DNA of 64,000 nucleotides from Streptomyces dangxiongensis (GCF_003675325.1 NZ_CP033073.1:7936001-8000000); one strand, 5' to 3'. Shown: positions 17,167-26,361, counted from the stretch's first letter. A program made the numbers and translations. The notes: a model not told the origin generated them from the sequence alone.

Positions 17167-18363
17167 GTGGCACGTAGTCGAGTGGTCCTCGGGGACTTGC
17201 GGGTGCAGGTGCTGGAGAGGGCTGGCGGTGGCAGGTCGTACACGGTCGTGTGGCCGGACTGCACGGTCGACGCGGAGGCGGACTCGTATCTGCGGCCGTT
17301 CGAAGGGTCGGGGTCGCAGAAGACGTACGCCTACTCCTTGGTGGATCATCTGCGGTGGCGGATCCGGGAGGGGCTGAGCACCGAGACGATCACGATGCGT
17401 GACCTGCACCGTTATATGGGGGCGGTGGGTGCCCAGGTGCCGATGCCGTACGGACAGCCGTGGCGGGTGCCTCCTCAGCGTCCGTACGGTGCCTCGGCTC
17501 TCCAGGTCGCGGCGGCATGCCTCAAGGGCTTCTACCTCAATGCGTGCGCAAGCAAGGGTGTGAACGGTGAGCTGAGGGAGGCCCTGGCGGTCACTCGGCT
17601 GCCGACGAGGGTTGACCGGGACCGGGCTCTGCTGGGGCACGTGAAGACGTCGATGACGGCCAACCCATTGGCTCCGAAGCGGCCGCCGCGTCGTCGGCAC
17701 CCGAAGATGCTGCCTGAGGGGGCGAAGGTGGATTTGCGGGGCGTGATGAACACGGCCCGCGACGAGATGGTCCTGCAGTGGCTGTCGGACACGAGCCTGC
17801 GACCGGGCGGGCTGGCTGGGCTTCACCTGATGGACCTGCACCTGCGGGAGAACGCGGCCTGCGGCGAATGCAAGGGCCCTCACCTGCATGTCTGTCATCG
17901 CTGGGGCAACCCGAACCGGGCCGCCGCGAAGATCAAGCCGGAGTGGAAGGTGGCCGACGGGGTGATCACTGGCGGGGAGATCTACCGCGCCAGCCCCGCC
18001 ATGATCAGCAGCTACTTCAAGTACATGACGACGGAGTACGCGAAGTACGCCACGGGGCACGGGATGCTGCTGATCCAGCTGACGGGCCCGAACCGTGGAG
18101 AGCCCTGGAGCGCGGATGCCGCCCGGGGGATGCTGCGGCGAGCTGGCCGAAGGGCCGGGTTGCCGGGGAGGATCACGCCCAAGGCGTTTCGCCACCAGAT
18201 CACCAACGACGTGCTGGACGTCACGAACGGCGACTCGATGGTGGCCAAGGCCGTCGGGAACTGGGCGTCGGCCAGGATGGTCGATGAGGTCTATGGCCAT
18301 CCCGACCTGCACTCGCCCGAGTTCACGGCTGCGCTTCAGGCGGTCTGGGGTGAGGACGAATGA
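17167..18363 (+). CDS. Tyrosine recombinase, TnpA-like (Tn554 family)
   Basis: 398 residues. The C-terminal catalytic domain (from about residue 185) shows Arg212 in DTSLRPGGLAGL, the box II Arg342-His343 in PKAFRHQITND (with Lys in place of the usual first His) and the candidate nucleophile Tyr376 in VDEVYGHPD. The N-terminal part is a core-binding region (LVDHLRWRIREGL). It is the first gene of a three-gene operon; its stop overlaps the next start (ATGA at 18360). In Tn554 the equivalent enzyme cuts and joins the ends with TnpB. Confidence 0.85.
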   Translation: MARSRVVLGDLRVQVLERAGGGRSYTVVWPDCTVDAEADSYLRPFEGSGSQKTYAYSLVDHLRWRIREGLSTETITMRDLHRYMGAVGAQVPMPYGQPWRVPPQRPYGASALQVAAACLKGFYLNACASKGVNGELREALAVTRLPTRVDRDRALLGHVKTSMTANPLAPKRPPRRRHPKMLPEGAKVDLRGVMNTARDEMVLQWLSDTSLRPGGLAGLHLMDLHLRENAACGECKGPHLHVCHRWGNPNRAAAKIKPEWKVADGVITGGEIYRASPAMISSYFKYMTTEYAKYATGHGMLLIQLTGPNRGEPWSADAARGMLRRAGRRAGLPGRITPKAFRHQITNDVLDVTNGDSMVAKAVGNWASARMVDEVYGHPDLHSPEFTAALQAVWGEDE

Positions 18364-20954
18364 CGCACCCTGCACCGGCACTGCGGGCCTTGCCGGTCAT
18401 CGTTCCCGGGCAGGACGGACGCACCACGCGGGACCGGCTGGAGCTCCTTACCGCCTTGATGGACGCCCCGTCCTTCGACCCGCTGTTCCGCCCGGACGTC
18501 ATCAAGGTTCCCGGAGACCATCCTGTCTACGGATGGATCTGCGGTGTTCCGGAGTGCCAACGAGGACGGGAGGCCACGGCCGACTTCTGTTTCAACCACG
18601 ATGTCGAGTGGCGGGACCTGAAGCGGGAAGGCCGGGGACTGGACGCCTTCCTCAAGAACGCCCGGCCTTTGCCGGCCGTGTCGTGGCACGACCCGCCGGA
18701 CTGTCTGATCTGTCCGGGGATTCCGGCGGCCAGCTCGATCGGGTTGTGCAAGCTGCACGTGGACCGCTGGTATCAGCACCGTCTGCGGCAGCAGCGGCAG
18801 GGACAACTGGCCGATCTCAACGTGTGGTTGGCGTCGGAGTCCGCGTTCGTGCCGTTCGGCCAGTGCCGGGTCGATGTCTGTCCCGACCAGGCCGTAAGCC
18901 CTCTGGGGCTGTGCAGTCGGCACCGATACCGCTACAAGAGCGAGGGGCAGCCCGGCGGCGCCGATCTCCCCAAGAACTGGGGCAGATGGCTGGCCGACCT
19001 CGGCAAGCCCGTCCCGGTGACCTACACCGACGAAGCCCGATTCCGGCGGTGGTGCACGGAGACCGGCCCGATCGCGCGGATGAACGGCTGCCTGAGCCTG
19101 CTTCGTCTGCGTCCGCTGGTGAAGCGCGAGATCCAGTGGTCAATGTTCCAGCACACGCAGATGCCCGTGGAAGGCAACCCATGGCCCGTCCAGTGGCTCC
19201 AGCACGTCGCGGAGGATTGCCGACGGCAGGGGGTCGGCTCTCTGGCCGATCTCGACCTCGGACGCTGCCGACAGGTCTCACGCAAGATCGTGAAGACGAT
19301 GCTGCGCTACCTGCGCCTGATCTACTTCACCCGGCAGGACACCAAGGACGCGGGCTTCATCGACCTGGGGCACTTCGGCGTCCGGATCGAGGAATGCGAC
19401 GGCCTCTTCGACCTCGGCGGCATCTCGCAGCGCTGGCTGCGTGACCTGCTCTGGGAGTCTCTGGCAGACCGACTGGTCAAGGCTCCTCCCCGCAGCCGGA
19501 ACCCCCTCGAGACGAGACGGCGCGGATGCATGGAACTGAGTGCCTACCTTGAGGCCCAGGCGCCGGCGGGCGGACACGACCCCACGCTGCTGACCGCAGA
19601 CCACATGATCGACTTCCTCACCGACCAGCGCCACCGCGCCGGACACGGACTGCCCTCGCTCGCCTTCCCCACCCAAAGAGGCGGCCAAAAGCCGACCAGG
19701 ATGACGAAGATGTCCGTCGGCCAGCTCCTCAATGGCCTTCGCCAGCTCCTGCGAGAGGCACTCGAGTCGGGCGAGGCCGAACGCACCGGACTACACCGCG
19801 CGTTCATCGTCGCGCTGCCCGCCAGCGGCATCAAATCCGGGCGCCGGCGTCCCTTCCCCGACGACGTCGCCCGCGCCCTCGCCCGCCCCGACAACCTGGC
19901 CCGCCTGGCGACCGGCGATCCCGGCGACAGGGGCCTGCAGGATGCCTGGGAGATGCTCGTCTTCACCGGCAGGCGCTGCAAGGAAGTCCTCAACGCCCGC
20001 TTGAACTGCATCAGCCGCCACAACGGAGTCCCGCTGTTCTGGCACGACCAGACGAAGGTCGGCAACCTCGACGCCGCGATCCGCATCCCCGAACGCCTCT
20101 ACCAGACCATCGAGCGACGGCAGGCCACCACGATCGCCCGGTTCGTCCAGCGGCAGGGGCGCGAGCCAAGCGTCGAGGAGAGGTCACAGATCGCACTCTT
20201 CCCGCGGCGGACCGCCAACCGTGAGTGCCTGAAGGGCGTGAGCTACGGATGGTTCCACCGCCTCTTCCGCGCGTGGGTGATCACCCTCGACATCGGACAC
20301 TGCGTCCCGCACCAGACACGGCACACCCTGGCCACCCAGCTCCTGCGCAACGGTGCGGACCTCACGCACGTCAAGCGCTACCTCGGCCAGGTGTCCGAGC
20401 GCATGGCCGAGCACTACGTCCACCTCGCCCACACCGACCCCCGCCTCAACGACGCCCTGAACGCCATCTGGGTCGCCGGTCCGGGCGCCGCCGAACCAGG
20501 GTCCTTGCTGACCACCGGCGAGCCGATGACCAGGGAAGAGGCCGAAGCCATGCTGGTCGATCTCACCCGCAAGTCGACACCGGCCGAAGGAGGCTTCTGC
20601 ACCTTCCAGCCCGTCGTCGACGGCAACGCCTGCCCCTGGAAGCTCAACTGCCACAACTGCGACAAGTTCGTCATGACCGGCGCCGACCTCGTCTACTGGC
20701 ACCGCAAGCGAGAGCAGTGGCGGATGCTCGCCGAGCGGGCCCCGGACAGCGCGACCGCCGACTACCTGCACGAGGCCTTCGAGCCCACCGCCCGGGCAAT
20801 CACCGGCCTGGAAAGAGCTCTGGAAGCCGTCGGCCTCCTGGAGGAAGCACTTGCACTCGATCTGCGGCGGCCTCAGGACTACTTCGGCCGCGTCTGGAGC
20901 ACCGCGTTCCGGGCCCAGGAACTTGCCCGCGAAGACAGCGGGGCAGCCGCATGA
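18360..20954 (+). CDS. Large tyrosine recombinase, TnpB-like (Tn554 family)
   Basis: 864 residues, longer than the Tn554 TnpB (about 630). The N-terminal half has cysteine/histidine clusters (WICGVPECQRGREATADFCF, CLICPGIPAA) that could bind zinc. The catalytic domain lies at about residues 500-700, with Arg538/Arg539 in FTGRRCKEVLN, His651 and Arg654 in PHQTRHTLATQLL, and Tyr686 in AEHYVHLAH. A further Cys cluster follows (NACPWKLNCHNCDKF). It overlaps both neighbours by ATGA, giving a coupled trio. Confidence 0.85.
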   Translation: MTHPAPALRALPVIVPGQDGRTTRDRLELLTALMDAPSFDPLFRPDVIKVPGDHPVYGWICGVPECQRGREATADFCFNHDVEWRDLKREGRGLDAFLKNARPLPAVSWHDPPDCLICPGIPAASSIGLCKLHVDRWYQHRLRQQRQGQLADLNVWLASESAFVPFGQCRVDVCPDQAVSPLGLCSRHRYRYKSEGQPGGADLPKNWGRWLADLGKPVPVTYTDEARFRRWCTETGPIARMNGCLSLLRLRPLVKREIQWSMFQHTQMPVEGNPWPVQWLQHVAEDCRRQGVGSLADLDLGRCRQVSRKIVKTMLRYLRLIYFTRQDTKDAGFIDLGHFGVRIEECDGLFDLGGISQRWLRDLLWESLADRLVKAPPRSRNPLETRRRGCMELSAYLEAQAPAGGHDPTLLTADHMIDFLTDQRHRAGHGLPSLAFPTQRGGQKPTRMTKMSVGQLLNGLRQLLREALESGEAERTGLHRAFIVALPASGIKSGRRRPFPDDVARALARPDNLARLATGDPGDRGLQDAWEMLVFTGRRCKEVLNARLNCISRHNGVPLFWHDQTKVGNLDAAIRIPERLYQTIERRQATTIARFVQRQGREPSVEERSQIALFPRRTANRECLKGVSYGWFHRLFRAWVITLDIGHCVPHQTRHTLATQLLRNGADLTHVKRYLGQVSERMAEHYVHLAHTDPRLNDALNAIWVAGPGAAEPGSLLTTGEPMTREEAEAMLVDLTRKSTPAEGGFCTFQPVVDGNACPWKLNCHNCDKFVMTGADLVYWHRKREQWRMLAERAPDSATADYLHEAFEPTARAITGLERALEAVGLLEEALALDLRRPQDYFGRVWSTAFRAQELAREDSGAAA

Positions 20955-21526
20955 GCTCCGGGCCCGAATCCACCAGGGCCGCTGTCGCCGCCCGCCGACA
21001 GCAGACCCAGGACAAGCTCGCCCGGGTCGAGAAGGCCATCGGCCAGCTCCGCCGCGAACGCGGACGCCTGACCGTCCGGGCTGTCGCCGAACGAGCCGGG
21101 GTATCTGCCACGTTCCTCTACGAGAACACAGACGCTCGCGCCCTTGTGAAGTCCGCCGTCACTGACAGCCGCAGCCGACACGACCGACTCGGGCAGGAAC
21201 AGCACGACCAGATCGAGGCGTCCTGGCGGGAGCGGGCCCTGAACGCTGAGGCCGAGCTGACCCGCACCCAGAAGGAGGTCTTCGCCCAGCGCCAGCGGAT
21301 CGGCGAACTGATGGGCCAGCTCCGCGACTTCGACCGGATGGTCCCCGGCGAGTCCGTCCAGCAGCTGACCACCGAGAACACCACCCTCAAACACCGCGTC
21401 CACCAGCTCACCCAGGAACACCGCAAGCTCCAGGAGCGGCTCGAAGGCGCCCGCTCCAACCTCCGATTCGCCGAGAAACGCATCGCCGACCTCGAAGCCC
21501 AACTCCTCGAACAAGGCCCGTCATGA
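20951..21526 (+). CDS. Coiled-coil TnpC-like accessory protein (DUF6262-like)
   Basis: 191 residues. An N-terminal helix pair and a helix-turn-helix-like segment (LTVRAVAERAGVSATFLYEN, residues 41-60) are followed by a long coiled coil (residues about 90-190; QQLTTENTTLKHRVHQLTQE). It is in the TnpC position and likely helps the recombinases choose orientation or site, as proposed for Tn554 TnpC. It begins inside the stop of the large recombinase gene. Confidence 0.8.
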   Translation: MSSGPESTRAAVAARRQQTQDKLARVEKAIGQLRRERGRLTVRAVAERAGVSATFLYENTDARALVKSAVTDSRSRHDRLGQEQHDQIEASWRERALNAEAELTRTQKEVFAQRQRIGELMGQLRDFDRMVPGESVQQLTTENTTLKHRVHQLTQEHRKLQERLEGARSNLRFAEKRIADLEAQLLEQGPS

Positions 21527-21727
21527 CCGACCAGCCATCCGCCTAACCGATCCACCTCGACCCCTGTGACTTTTCGCGGCAGCGGTCACCGGATTCCAGC
21601 CGCGGGCTGGCATCCCTCGGCGAGCCGTTCGCGATAGTCGTCACCATCTGGTCGAGGCAGTTGTCACCGACTCAGATGCCTTGGTGATCGGTCAGGCTCC
21701 TTATCGCTTACGCAGTCCCTTGCCGCG

Positions 21728-22450
21728 CTACCTGGGCGTCAGCAAGCAAAACTCGTTGCCATCGGGATCGGCCATCGCCACCCGGCCAGCCTCGCCCTGG
21801 CCGGTGTCGATTCGATTCGCCCCGAGGGAGAGCAGACGCTCGACCTCTGCCTGCAGGCCACCGCGGGCAGGTGGAGCGAGGTCAAAATGCAGCCGGTTCC
21901 TGCCCGTCTTCGGCGCCACCGGCGGACCGCCCCACGTGAACTTCGGACCGCCGTGCGGCGAGCGGATCGCGGTCTCCTGGTCCTGATCCCAGACCAACGG
22001 CCACCCCAGCGTTTCGTTCCAGAAGTACCCGACCTCCTGCGAACCGTCGCAGGCCAGCGCTCCGATGAAGCCGCAGTCCGCAAGGAATTTGTTGCCCGGC
22101 TCGATGACGCAGAACTCGTTGCCCTCAGGGTCGGCGAGTACCACGTGCCCGTCCTCCGGGCGTTGGCCGACGTCGATGTGCTGTCCGCCGAGCGCCAGCG
22201 CCCTCGCCACCGTCTGCTGCTGATCCCCCAGGGATGTACTCGTCAGATCGAAGTGCATCCGGTTCTGTCCGATCTTCTGCTCCTGGCTCGGAGTAAACCG
22301 GATTCGGAACCCGGTGTCATCACGGGGCAACAGCGCGACGCCGTCGTGGAGATCGTCGGCCAGTTCCCAACCCAGAACCCCGGACCAGAACTGCGCCAGG
22401 CGCAGCGGTTGGCTCGCGCCGAAGCAGACCGCGAACAGTTGAGAAGTCAT
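21728..22450 (-). CDS. VOC (glyoxalase) family protein with two domains, transposon cargo
   Basis: 240 residues made of two tandem vicinal-oxygen-chelate modules. Each ends in the typical pattern (HVVLADPEGNEFCVIEP and VAMADPDGNEFCLLTPR) and contains RMHFDL or RLHFDL, which hold metal-ligand positions. ATG 22450 (MTSQLFAVCFG) is chosen; 22462 is an alternative. It lies within the Tn554-like element, convergent with the recombinase operon, so it is probably cargo. VOC proteins range from glyoxalases to resistance proteins that bind drugs; the substrate is unknown. Confidence 0.8.
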   Translation of the reverse strand: MTSQLFAVCFGASQPLRLAQFWSGVLGWELADDLHDGVALLPRDDTGFRIRFTPSQEQKIGQNRMHFDLTSTSLGDQQQTVARALALGGQHIDVGQRPEDGHVVLADPEGNEFCVIEPGNKFLADCGFIGALACDGSQEVGYFWNETLGWPLVWDQDQETAIRSPHGGPKFTWGGPPVAPKTGRNRLHFDLAPPARGGLQAEVERLLSLGANRIDTGQGEAGRVAMADPDGNEFCLLTPR

Positions 22451-22462
22451 GGCCCCGTGCAT

Positions 22463-22852
22463 CTCCGATCCACTGACCGACCACTGTCGGCAAGGCACTT
22501 CGGCCCCGTGAGCGGAAGCCTAAGGAGAGGCCGGGATCACCCGCAGTCGATTTTTCACGCAGCCACGGCGAGCAGCAGGGCATGCAACATCGCGACCACG
22601 ACCAGGTCGCCGTGCTCGCACGGCTCTTGCGCGAAGTCGAGCGATTGTTTCAACGAATGCGTCAGCGGCGTCGAAGACGCCCCGGCCGCACGCTTCGCCC
22701 TCAACCCCGCCAACGAGGCACTCAGCGCAGCTCTGTGCTTACACATGGACACCGCCGAAAACGTGTTGCCGCCGAACCCACCGCGTCACGGACACCTACG
22801 CGACGCATCTGCCCAGTTCATAGCCCACCTGGCCAAACCGAGAGTCGGTAAA
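22463..22852. other. Right end of the Tn554-like element
   Basis: About 390 bases between the cargo gene and the right core. One plus-strand frame keeps GC3 bias (ARFALNPANEALSAALCL) but has no start or known motif. The last 20 bases include ccgagagtcggtaaa, the inverted counterpart of the left subterminal sequence. Confidence 0.4.
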
Positions 22853-22859
22853 CTCGCGT
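22853..22859. repeat. Right 7-bp core of the Tn554-like element
   Basis: ctcgcgt; identical to 17036-17042. Confidence 0.8.
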
Positions 22860-23226
22860 GGGCGAGGAGATGCCGGGTCTTCCAGAACGTGCCGTCCGGG
22901 CCCGCCTCCGGCTCCGAGGGCCATTGCACAACGGGGAGTTCGGGCAGGCCGAGCACGGGGGTGATGAAGGTGTTCGCCTCTGCCCCCCACGTGGTCGCCC
23001 ACACCACGTCGAAGCTTGCGCCCAGTTCTCGCAGCCTTCTGCCGTGGTCCGGGTTGAGCCACACGCGCAGCGGCTTCACGTAGGCCGGGGGCTTGCCGCG
23101 GTGCTGGGCGACCCATCCCTCGGGCTTCATGCGATGGGTCGAGTAGCCGTGGGGCCGCCGCTCCGGCTTCGCGGCGTACGGATTCAGCGGGCCGTCGACA
23201 TCGAGGTAGAGAAGGGGCCTCTCCAC
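22853..23226 (-). pseudogene. HAD (SAK RNA-repair type) gene, 5' part
   Basis: Encodes the first 125 residues of a HAD-superfamily protein. It starts at GTG 23226, five bases after AGGAGG. The nucleophile motif LLYLDVDGPLNPY is present, followed by VWATTWGAEANTF (motif II region) and FWKTRHLLAHAS at the break. This type resembles the HAD domain associated with bacterial Swiss-army-knife RNA repair. The C-terminal 58 residues lie at 16858-17042. The intact product would be about 183 residues. Confidence 0.8.
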
Positions 23227-23560
23227 CACGTCCTCCTTCTGGCAGCCGAGTGGAGTGCGAGCGTAGCGTGCGCTGTCTGCGCACCGCTTGCGGTGTGTGC
23301 CGGTGAGCGAGGGACGGGACGCCCCGCTCGCCCGGCCGCTGGCGCCGCGCCACCTCGCCGCCCGTCCGGTTCGCGGCCGTCCGCTGTCGCGGGGCCGCGC
23401 CCGGGTCTGCGGCCCCTGCCGTCGGCCGTCCTGTCGTCGGGCCGGCGGGGGTAGCCCCCCGTCCGTCGACCCCGCCGTCCGCGCCCTGCTGCCCGCTCCC
23501 GCCTCGGCCGCCGCCCGGCCTCTGTCCCGCTCCCGCCGCGCGTCGCCGCGCCCTCCCCGC
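23227..23560. other. A-poor low-complexity region upstream of the HAD gene
   Basis: The composition resembles 16240-16500, with words such as cggcctctgtcc and ccgctcccgccg. No gene is supported; overlapping open frames are compositional. Confidence 0.5.
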
Positions 23561-23740
23561 CGCCCGTCCCCGGCGAGGGACTTCGATCCGTCGACCCATC
23601 CGCCGTGGCGTGCGGTCTCGATGAGGTCTTTGCCGGCCTGTTTGGCGGCGGTGGCGAGGCCGCGGCGCAGGCTGTGTCCGCTCCAGCGGGGCGGGAGGTC
23701 GGGTAGCAGCTCGGTGGGGGCGGTCAGGTGGGCACCACTG
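23560..23740 (-). pseudogene. Phage-type integrase, C-terminal fragment
   Basis: The minus-strand frame reads PPRWSGHSLRRGLATAAKQA, then GKDLIETARHGGWVDGS. This is the HxxR box and following helix of a tyrosine recombinase. The rest, including the nucleophile end, is missing. It is unrelated to the Tn554-like recombinases and probably a relic of an earlier integration. Confidence 0.6.
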
Positions 23741-23887
23741 GGTGCTGGACGCGGTCGGCGGCGCGGTGGTGATCGCGGCGGGCTTCGGACGGTCGTACCT
23801 GTTCCAGGGGCCGCGCGCCCGACTGGTCGCGCGGCCGGCGGCCGAGACCAGCCGGGAGCCGGTGAAGACGCGGCGCCCGGCTGATCA

Positions 23888-25897
23888 CTACGGCCGACGG
23901 GCCAGCCGCTCCTGGAGCCGGACATGCCGGAACTCGTACGCGGGCCCGCTCGCCCGCAGCAGACCGCGCCGGTGCGCGTCGTCCAGGAAGGTCATCAGGC
24001 GTAGGGGGGTGCCCTCGCGGACGGAGAGTTGTACGGCGGTGAGGGCGGTGGCGACGGCCGCGTTGCTGAGTACGCCAGCTATGAGGGCGTGGCCGCTGCC
24101 TATGGCCACGCCGAGGGCGAGACCGAATCCCGCTCCGTTCGACATCGCCGCCAGCCCCCCGGCGTACAGGCCCACGGCACCGCCGGCCAGCAGTCCGAGG
24201 GGGAACAGCATTCGCGTGTGATGGCGCCAAACGTCCCTGGGGCCGAGGACCCTCGTCTCGGTCTCCAGCTCCGGGATCATGTCGCGCGCGAAGCGGGCCA
24301 ACGGGAAGGGTGCCACGATGGTTCTGACCACCAGGTCGGCGGCGCGCCCCCGCAGCAATACGCCGCCGAATCCGTACGGCAGCCCCAGCAGGCAGCACTG
24401 CAGCAGGCTCTGCGGATGCCCGGCGAAACGCAGCACGAGCCAGGTCAGACCGGTCACCGTGATCCAGTCGAACAGACCGCCCGTGATCGCCAGGAGGGGC
24501 AGGACGTCCCGCCAGCCGGCGCTGGTCAACTGCTTCTCATGGTGGAGCCGGGAGATGCGGATGCCGGCATCGAGAGTGCCCAGGGTCCACCCCATCAGGG
24601 CGGCGCCCGCGGCCCAGAGCGGTCCGATCCACGGCGCGAGGGCGAGGACGACGACCGTCAGGTACACCACGGTGACGGCGGTCCCCGTGATCCACGCCCT
24701 TGACCGCCGCCCCGGCCAGGACGGAATCCGCCACCAGCGCAGTTCCCTGGTGTCCTCCTCGGTGAGCCGCGCGGCGAGATGCCGCAGCGTCCGTTCGGCC
24801 GTCTCGGGGGAGTAGGGGCGGCATCCACGGGGCCGCGGCTTCCTTGTGTAGGCCGCGGCGACCGCGTGATCGAGCAGGTGGTCCCGGACGGCGTCGGGAC
24901 CGGCCAGGCCGAACAGCTTCTCGACCGGCCCGTCGGGCGCGTAGACCTCCACCAGGAGACTCACCGTCAGGGGATCGGCCAGGGCCCCGGCCACTGCGCT
25001 GTCCGGCTCCTCCAGGAGCTGCCGGACAAGCTTCTGCCAGGCCGCAGGAGCCGGGTCGTCCAGCGAGTCGAGCAGGCACGCGGCGGCGTCGGCGGGCCGC
25101 ACCGGCTTGAGCTCCAGGGCGACGGCACCGGCCGGCAGCTCCCGCCCGGCCGTGTCCGAAGCCTCCTCGGTGCGGGAGACCAGGACGACACGGAACGGCG
25201 CGGACTCCAACGCGGCCACCGCTAAGGCCCGTACCTCCTCACCGACCTCGTCGAAACCATCGAGGAACAACGCGATCCGGCCCGTGTCCAGTAACTGGCG
25301 GAGGTATCTGTGCCCCTTGTGCTCACGGGACAGCCGCTCGACCGCCCAGTCGACCACGTCCTTCCTCTCGTCGCCCGGTGCCCAGCCGTCCAGCGTCACC
25401 AGCACCGGTACCGGGATCCCCGACTTGTACGGCGCCCTCGCTGGGTTCGCGCGGTGGTCCAGCGCAGCCCGGAGCAGCACGACCGCGGCCGACGTCTTGC
25501 CGGCCGCAGCGGGCCCGACGATCATCAGGCGCCCCGAGGCCAGGCCGCCGTACACCCGGTGCAGATCGGTCAGGTCGCCGCCCGCACGCAGGCTCTTCTC
25601 GGTCACCGGGGCGACCCCGGGCAGCGGCGGGAATCTCCGCGGGCCCCGCTCGGCCATGGCGGCGGCGACCCTGGTCGTGAGCCGGTGCCGGCTCACCTGC
25701 CAGTGCACGGGTACCTGGCTCTTGAGCAGTCCCCGGCTGTCCGCCTCCGTATGCCAATGTTTGCCCACAGCGTCAGCCAGCTCGTTGGCGGCCCGGTCCA
25801 GCTCGCTCTCGGTGATCGTGACGGTCGTATGGTGGATCTCGGCCTGACTGCCATGGCCGTTCAGGACGACCGCAGGCCTGAAGAAGTTGTTGATCAC
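23888..25897 (-). CDS. NACHT NTPase with C-terminal membrane domain
   Basis: 669 residues from GTG 25897, overlapping the upstream stop (GTGA). A short N-terminal tag contains VINNFFRPAVVLNG. The NACHT domain has Walker A GPAAAGKT (128-135) and Walker B ALFLDGFDEV (209-218), followed by VVLVSRTEEA (sensor region). From about residue 400 to 620 there are six or more hydrophobic segments (ITGTAVTVVYLTVVVLALAP, LLAITGGLFDWITVTGLTWL, LLAGGAVGLYAGGLAAMS). The end (YEFRHVRLQERLARRP) is typical for actinobacterial NACHT proteins. Likely a membrane-linked STAND ATPase; an anti-phage role is inferred from related bacterial NACHT systems. Confidence 0.85.
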   Translation of the reverse strand: MINNFFRPAVVLNGHGSQAEIHHTTVTITESELDRAANELADAVGKHWHTEADSRGLLKSQVPVHWQVSRHRLTTRVAAAMAERGPRRFPPLPGVAPVTEKSLRAGGDLTDLHRVYGGLASGRLMIVGPAAAGKTSAAVVLLRAALDHRANPARAPYKSGIPVPVLVTLDGWAPGDERKDVVDWAVERLSREHKGHRYLRQLLDTGRIALFLDGFDEVGEEVRALAVAALESAPFRVVLVSRTEEASDTAGRELPAGAVALELKPVRPADAAACLLDSLDDPAPAAWQKLVRQLLEEPDSAVAGALADPLTVSLLVEVYAPDGPVEKLFGLAGPDAVRDHLLDHAVAAAYTRKPRPRGCRPYSPETAERTLRHLAARLTEEDTRELRWWRIPSWPGRRSRAWITGTAVTVVYLTVVVLALAPWIGPLWAAGAALMGWTLGTLDAGIRISRLHHEKQLTSAGWRDVLPLLAITGGLFDWITVTGLTWLVLRFAGHPQSLLQCCLLGLPYGFGGVLLRGRAADLVVRTIVAPFPLARFARDMIPELETETRVLGPRDVWRHHTRMLFPLGLLAGGAVGLYAGGLAAMSNGAGFGLALGVAIGSGHALIAGVLSNAAVATALTAVQLSVREGTPLRLMTFLDDAHRRGLLRASGPAYEFRHVRLQERLARRP

Positions 25898-26346
25898 CCG
25901 GCCGTCCCGAAGTTGACCACCGCACGGCTGCGCGCGCCGTTCAGGACCACGGGGGAACCACCGTGGAAGTTGTTGACCACGCCCGCCCCTCCGGAGCCGC
26001 AGTCGGTCACAAATTGCCGCGCCAGCGCCCGCGCTTCGGCGGCCACCCGGCCCCGCTCGGCGGGTTCCATGCTCTCCAGCATCTCGGCGAACTCCACCGT
26101 CCACCTCCGCGTGTGCTCCGCACGCACCCGCTGCCGCTCGTCATCGTCCGGGGCTGCGTCCAGTGCGGCGACGGTCTCCTCCCAGCTCGCCTGCACCTCG
26201 CACTGCCGCTCGGTGTCGCCGCGGCCGAGAAGCCGGGTGAACCTGAGCACGCCGGCGTTGTAGCCGTGGTCCAGCGCCGCCGCGAGCACCGTGGTGCCGC
26301 AGAACGCCGCCAGCTCCGGGACATCGTTCAGCCATTCCATGGCCAT
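25894..26346 (-). CDS. Small partner of the NACHT ATPase, unknown family
   Basis: 150 residues. The first 45 include a hydrophobic stretch (AAFCGTTVLAAALDHGYNAG) and RLLGRGDTERQ; the middle is charged and helical. The tail VVNNFHGGSPVVLNG matches the start of the NACHT protein (VINNF…AVVLNG). It is coupled to the NACHT gene by a GTGA overlap. A decayed relative lies at 54050-54836. The shared tag suggests the two proteins contact each other or a common partner. The function is not known. Confidence 0.7.
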   Translation of the reverse strand: MAMEWLNDVPELAAFCGTTVLAAALDHGYNAGVLRFTRLLGRGDTERQCEVQASWEETVAALDAAPDDDERQRVRAEHTRRWTVEFAEMLESMEPAERGRVAAEARALARQFVTDCGSGGAGVVNNFHGGSPVVLNGARSRAVVNFGTAG

Positions 26347-26361
26347 GTGTAACCCCCCCCA

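Larger units (their letters stand above)
17036..22859 (+). mobile_element. Tn554-like transposon inserted in a HAD gene
   Basis: The boundaries come from reconstruction of the split HAD gene. Identical 7-bp cores ctcgcgt stand at 17036-17042 and 22853-22859, and deleting the 5817 bases from one core to the other restores the frame. The element encodes two tyrosine recombinases and a coiled-coil third protein, coupled by ATGA overlaps, as in the Tn554 family (TnpA, TnpB, TnpC). It also carries a VOC-family cargo gene on the other strand. Subterminal sequences ttaaccgactgtctccg (left, 17109-17125) and the complement of ccgagagtcggtaaa (right, 22838-22852) are similar and inverted. Confidence 0.85.

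Noticed and set aside
15881..17377. A nearly 500-codon open frame on the plus strand
   Set aside because: It crosses a ligase fragment, low-complexity DNA and the transposon end, has no conserved motif, and is arginine/proline-rich as expected from A-poor DNA.
22582..22851. Possible extra cargo gene at the right end of the Tn554-like element
   Set aside because: Arginine-rich frame without motif; a second frame has bias but no start codon.
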